From Cytophagales bacterium (GTDB taxonomy: Bacteria > Bacteroidota > Bacteroidia > Cytophagales > UBA9547), in contig DMUD01000097.1 in NCBI GenBank assembly GCA_003476475.1, positions 1-9,886 on the forward strand: DNA of 9,886 bases, given 5' to 3'. A program made the position numbers and the translations under genes. Below, one piece after another: positions 6,998 through 9,886 of this stretch (the stretch's first letter is position 1; each line of letters starts with the position of its first letter). The notes beneath the pieces are model-generated. The model had not been told where the DNA came from, did not search any database, and saw only the letters and a list, made by a program, of their open reading frames with translations.

Positions 6998-8276
6998 CAC
7001 TAGTTATCGAAGTTGACGAAATGAATTTCCTGATATGTCTGTACATCATAAAATTCCCTATTAAATTCCAGAATGCAAGCGTTATTAAGCTGGCTATCGC
7101 ACATCCCAAATAGCCATAATTTGGTATAAGTAAAGCATTGATAACTATATTGATAGGCAATGTGACCAACATTATGTTCCTGAAAGTTTTTTCCATTCCT
7201 ATCATAGGCATCACAGTTTCTGGGGCTCCCATGGCACAATTTATCAACTGCCCCGCTGAAACTATTATAAGCGCTAAATATGCCTGATGCATATTTGGGC
7301 CAAAAAAATTCAAAATCATCTTTCCAAAAAAAACAAAAAACAAAAAGAAACACAAACCTGGTAGAAACATACGGCGATTCATCACTTTCAAATTTGAAAT
7401 GATGCTATAGTAATCAGACTTTGCATAAAAAGCAGAAAAAGAACTTGCCATAGACAAAGAAACAAACATTCTGCCTATTACTACCATGTAAGACACTTTC
7501 AAGACGATGGAGTAAACACCAACTTGATAATTATCTGTCAAAAGTTCTAAAATAATGACATCGCAAAAACCCAGAAGCATTATAAAAAAGCTCCCAACAA
7601 ATAAATTGGGAAAAACAGATTTATAATTCCTCAACGAATCAGATTTGAAACCAATACCTCGAAATGTCCAATAAACAAAACAGAAAGAAATTAAAAGTGT
7701 GACATAAATAGCAAGAGAATACGACAAGAAAAATGCTTGAAAAACTACATCAAATATTAAAGTAAAAGAAGGTACTAACACGCTTTGAAATAAAAAAAAG
7801 AGGGAGTTTTTCCCAATTCCTCTAAGGTACTCATAATTCAATGAAATAATGACAGAAGGCGTAAGCACAAGACCCGTATAAAAAACATTGTAAGAAAATC
7901 TCATGTCTTTTCCTAAAATGAAACTTATCTGTTCCCAGTATAATAGTAAACTGCCCGAAACAAGAAGTGCCAACAACCCACATGTTACAAGGACATTTAT
8001 ATACAAACCAAATGTTTTAGCCCTATTTTGTTTTTCTTCATTGATTGAAGAAACCTTAACAAGTAGCGAATCACAACCAAATTTCAGTATGGAAGACAAA
8101 AAAAACGTTAAAACAAATACAACAGTGTAGGAACCAGACATCTCTATACCGTGTACTCTGGAAATATAGTAGGTGAGAAAAAAATTAAGAAATATACCTA
8201 AACCCCTAACTATAATGGGGAAAAAAAATCCATTTTTCAAAACAACTTTGAAATTATATTTATTGAAAAAACCCAC
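6987..8276 (-). CDS. wzx: Wzx-type polysaccharide flippase (MATE/MOP superfamily)
   Basis: This 429-aa, very hydrophobic protein has about 12-14 membrane helices and the length and layout of lipid-linked repeat-unit flippases. The N-terminus is typical: IIVRGLGIFLNFFLTYYISR followed by G-IEMSGSYTVVFVLTFFLSS (residues 21-60), the conserved first two helices with a G-x(4-6)-G-x-(Y/F) turn. Late in the protein, LPINIVINALLIPNYGYLGCAIASL matches the usual 'N-x-x-L-N-x-x-L-I-P-x-x-G-x-x-G-A' motif. It should move the undecaprenyl-linked unit from the cytoplasmic to the periplasmic face. The start is GTG at 8276, immediately preceded by an in-frame TAG. The next ATG (residue 46) would remove the first helix. 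It follows the GT4 gene by 3 nt and overlaps the polymerase-like gene by 11 nt. Base composition is among the most AT-rich in the window (12 G+C in 60 at 8221-8280). Confidence 0.92.
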   Translation of the reverse strand: MGFFNKYNFKVVLKNGFFFPIIVRGLGIFLNFFLTYYISRVHGIEMSGSYTVVFVLTFFLSSILKFGCDSLLVKVSSINEEKQNRAKTFGLYINVLVTCGLLALLVSGSLLLYWEQISFILGKDMRFSYNVFYTGLVLTPSVIISLNYEYLRGIGKNSLFFLFQSVLVPSFTLIFDVVFQAFFLSYSLAIYVTLLISFCFVYWTFRGIGFKSDSLRNYKSVFPNLFVGSFFIMLLGFCDVIILELLTDNYQVGVYSIVLKVSYMVVIGRMFVSLSMASSFSAFYAKSDYYSIISNLKVMNRRMFLPGLCFFLFFVFFGKMILNFFGPNMHQAYLALIIVSAGQLINCAMGAPETVMPMIGMEKTFRNIMLVTLPINIVINALLIPNYGYLGCAIASLITLAFWNLIGNFMMYRHIRKFISSTSITSDVS

Positions 8277-8279
8277 CTA

Positions 8280-9380
8280 TCAACCCAATAAAACGTCTAA
8301 ATGACTTTTGGCAGATTTTTCCCAAGTAAACTCCGCAATTCTTATTTTTCCCTCTGCAATCGTTTTTTCTTTAATTGTATGATTTCCAATTGCCTCATTT
8401 ATCAAATTTGAAATATCATGTATATTTTCAGGATCAAAGTACATAGCGCCATTTCCACCTATCTCGGGCAAGCAAGAACTTTTGGAGCAAACCATAAGTT
8501 TGTTGTAATGCCAAGCCTCCAAAATTGGAAAACCAAAACCTTCGGAATAAGAGGGATAGATTACGAAATTGCAGTTGGAATACAACCAATCCAATTCCTC
8601 ATTTGATGGCCTATTTACCAATATAACATTATTTTGAAGGCTATTTTTCGCAACATAATCGGACGTGTTAAAAAAACGCTCTATCTGATTGCCAGCTAAC
8701 ACCAACTTAATCCCTTTTGAAAAAGCATTAGACCTCACATATCCATCAATCATGTTTTTTATATTCTTGTGAGGCCGATTATTGCCTACATATAAAATGT
8801 AGGTATCTGGATACAAACCAAACATACTCGGCAATTCAGCTTGACAATTATTAGAAAAAGTTGAGAATCCATGATAAATTCTGTTCACTTTGTTGACGTT
8901 CACAAAAGTGTTGTTGGCCAAATCGTTTCGAACAAAGTCCGAAAACACAATCACTTTGTCATACAAAATTCCAGACCAATTAATGGACAGTTTTGCATAT
9001 AAAATTGCGTGTAATCTGTCTGTAGCCGCCCTACTGCTAATAAAATAGTGGTTCATGTCATGAACGGCAAAAACACATCTTTCTGCCACCCTGCTCATAG
9101 GAGGGTCGATAAAAGGATTGTAATAAACTTTGGCAGATGTTTTTTTTATAATTTCCCTAATACGACCGACCTGATTGAATAAATTTATTTTTGAACCAAA
9201 ATTATAAAATTCAAATTTTTCGGGATTTACTAGTTGTTTAATTGGAAATTTATCAGTCCCAATTAACACCAAATTGCAATTTTCAGTATCTAAATGATTG
9301 ATAAGGTGTATTACATAACGCCCAAGTCCATCTGTAATTTGACTTATATGCCTTACGTCAATCGCAATTTTATTGTTCAT
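8280..9380 (-). CDS. Glycosyltransferase family 4 (GT-B fold)
   Basis: About 366 aa, first gene of the operon. The N-terminus MNNKIAIDVRHISQITDGLGRY carries the 'IDvR-x(6-8)-G-x-GRY' acceptor-domain pattern found in mannosyl/rhamnosyl-type GT4 enzymes. AVHDMNHYF (about 105-113) and VIVFSDFVRNDL (143-154) are the usual inter-strand motifs. In the donor domain, YVGNNRPHKNI (197-207) holds the likely phosphate-binding R202 and K205, and EGFGFPILE (280-288) is the E-x7-E motif. The C-terminus FTWEKSAKSHLDVLL is also family-typical. It probably adds a sugar to the lipid-linked unit. Donor not assignable. Start chosen at ATG 9380 because the family motif begins there. An in-frame ATG at 9404 (preceded by TAA) would add MHYDYFCK and cannot be excluded. 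The stop is followed by the flippase GTG after 3 nt. Confidence 0.92.
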   Translation of the reverse strand: MNNKIAIDVRHISQITDGLGRYVIHLINHLDTENCNLVLIGTDKFPIKQLVNPEKFEFYNFGSKINLFNQVGRIREIIKKTSAKVYYNPFIDPPMSRVAERCVFAVHDMNHYFISSRAATDRLHAILYAKLSINWSGILYDKVIVFSDFVRNDLANNTFVNVNKVNRIYHGFSTFSNNCQAELPSMFGLYPDTYILYVGNNRPHKNIKNMIDGYVRSNAFSKGIKLVLAGNQIERFFNTSDYVAKNSLQNNVILVNRPSNEELDWLYSNCNFVIYPSYSEGFGFPILEAWHYNKLMVCSKSSCLPEIGGNGAMYFDPENIHDISNLINEAIGNHTIKEKTIAEGKIRIAEFTWEKSAKSHLDVLLG

Positions 9381-9384
9381 CTTA

Positions 9385-9392
9385 CAAAAGTA
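9385..9392 (-). promoter_or_regulatory. TACTTTTG, possible -7 element just before the operon start
   Basis: The minus strand reads TACTTTTG 4 nt before the ATG at 9380, an exact match to TAnnTTTG. No TTTG-like -33 element is found 18-20 nt further upstream. If used, the transcript would be nearly leaderless and would exclude the alternative ATG at 9404. It may equally be coincidence, being coding if translation starts at 9404. Confidence 0.25.
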
Positions 9393-9468
9393 ATCATAAT
9401 GCATTTATTTGCCGTAAATTTTGACAAACATTTAAATATAAATTAATTTGTTTTTTGAGCAAGTTAAT

Positions 9469-9503
9469 AAGAGTTACCCAACCTCTTACATATTGATATG
9501 TAA
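9469..9503. repeat. Two adjacent inverted repeats in the intergenic region before the operon
   Basis: TTACATAT-TG-ATATGTAA (9486-9503) is a perfect palindrome with 8-bp arms and a 2-nt centre. Next to it, AAGAG (9469-9473) pairs with CTCTT (9483-9487) and, with C9482 bulged, TT (9474-9475) pairs with AA (9480-9481) around an ACCC loop. They lie about 90-125 nt before the ATG at 9380 and 70-110 nt after the dehydrogenase stop. No clear T-run follows on either strand, so an operator is as likely as a weak terminator. Apart from this and the TACTTTTG element, nothing else was recognised between 9381 and 9575. Confidence 0.4.
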
Positions 9504-9575
9504 TATTTTAATTAAAAATACATACTTTAATAGAAGTCTATAATGGCGACTACATTGGTTGCAAAAAGTTATTTA

Positions 9576-9886
9576 CTACTTTACCAAATTCAAATTTACT
9601 TCATTGACTAATTCTGTCTGATTTTTATATGATAAAATATTTTCAAGTGTTGTTTTGGCTATCTCGCGCAAAGCGGTTTCGGTTAGGAACGCCTGATGGG
9701 CTGTAATAAGCACATTGGGAAAGGTAAGCAAGCGCAAGATTAAATCGTCTTGTATGACGGTTTCCGACAAATCTTTGAAAAAAAGTTTATCTTCATACTC
9801 GTACACATCCATTGCCAAATATCCTATTTGTTTCTTTTTCAATGCCTCGATAATGGCTTGCGTGTCGATGAGGGCTCCCCTGCCAG
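9576..9886 (-). CDS. ldhA: D-lactate dehydrogenase-like 2-hydroxyacid dehydrogenase, C-terminal fragment
   Basis: The frame is open to the right edge, giving the last 102 residues of a protein that normally has about 330. It begins with GRGALIDTQAIIEAL, the end of the NAD-binding domain. DVYEYEDKLFFKDLS follows, with the glutamate that orients the catalytic histidine in this family. VIQDDLILRLLTFPNVLITAHQAFLTE then includes that histidine (TAHQAF). These stretches closely follow E. coli LdhA (MDVYENE, LFFED, VIQDDV, GHQAFLT), so fermentative D-lactate dehydrogenase (pyruvate + NADH to D-lactate) is the best reading. A related 2-hydroxyacid dehydrogenase remains possible. The gene has no evident link to polysaccharide synthesis and is probably a core gene bordering the cluster. 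Part of it is richer in G+C (31 of 60 at 9661-9720) than the operon. The true start is outside the window. Confidence 0.9.
   Translation of the reverse strand, partial: GRGALIDTQAIIEALKKKQIGYLAMDVYEYEDKLFFKDLSETVIQDDLILRLLTFPNVLITAHQAFLTETALREIAKTTLENILSYKNQTELVNEVNLNLVK

Noticed and set aside
7000..7353. 117-codon open frame on the minus strand in another phase
   Set aside because: It lies wholly inside the flippase gene, which has clear family motifs. The peptide looks like an out-of-frame reading of it.

Overview
The window looks like part of a low-GC Bacteroidota chromosome (Flavobacteriia or Cytophagia type). This is inferred from AT-rich coding, sparse Shine-Dalgarno sites, possible TAnnTTTG-type promoter elements, and sugar transferases ending in the '...NAY' C-terminus seen in this phylum. 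Every supported gene is on the minus strand, so transcription runs from high to low coordinates. No plus-strand gene, RNA gene, CRISPR array or insertion sequence was found.

Right edge (9576-9886): the C-terminal part of a D-lactate dehydrogenase-like enzyme, entering from outside. About 195 bases without a gene follow, holding two adjacent small inverted repeats. Then comes a tightly packed Wzx/Wzy-type surface polysaccharide operon: a GT4 glycosyltransferase (8280-9380), a Wzx flippase (6987-8276), two consecutive multi-membrane-span polymerase/ligase-like proteins (5753-6997 and 4552-5769), a Wzz-like chain-length regulator (3701-4555), an FkbM-like methyltransferase (2873-3694) and a second GT4 glycosyltransferase (1780-2865). 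Genes in this run are separated by 7 bases or fewer, or overlap, so they are probably co-transcribed and translationally coupled. After a 119-base gap with a possible promoter come two tandem polyprenyl-phosphate sugar phosphotransferases. The first is short, with the catalytic domain only (881-1660). The second (858 down to base 1) shows only its N-terminal membrane and Rossmann-like part and runs off the left edge.

Proposed joint function: a phosphotransferase loads the first sugar on undecaprenyl phosphate, the GT4 enzymes extend the unit, Wzx flips it, one of the two polymerase/ligase-like proteins polymerises it under Wzz control, and the other may attach the chain to an acceptor. The methyltransferase would decorate a sugar. 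No Wza, tyrosine kinase or nucleotide-sugar synthesis gene is visible, so the product may be an O-antigen-like chain rather than a capsule, but the cluster continues to the left.

Most unusual items: (1) a 13-bp perfect hairpin followed by a T-rich tract inside the second polymerase/ligase gene, sharing one arm with a competing upstream hairpin, which is the layout of an attenuator; (2) the tandem initiating transferases, the first lacking the N-terminal domain and carrying changes in conserved motifs; (3) three non-ATG starts forced by in-frame stops just upstream.
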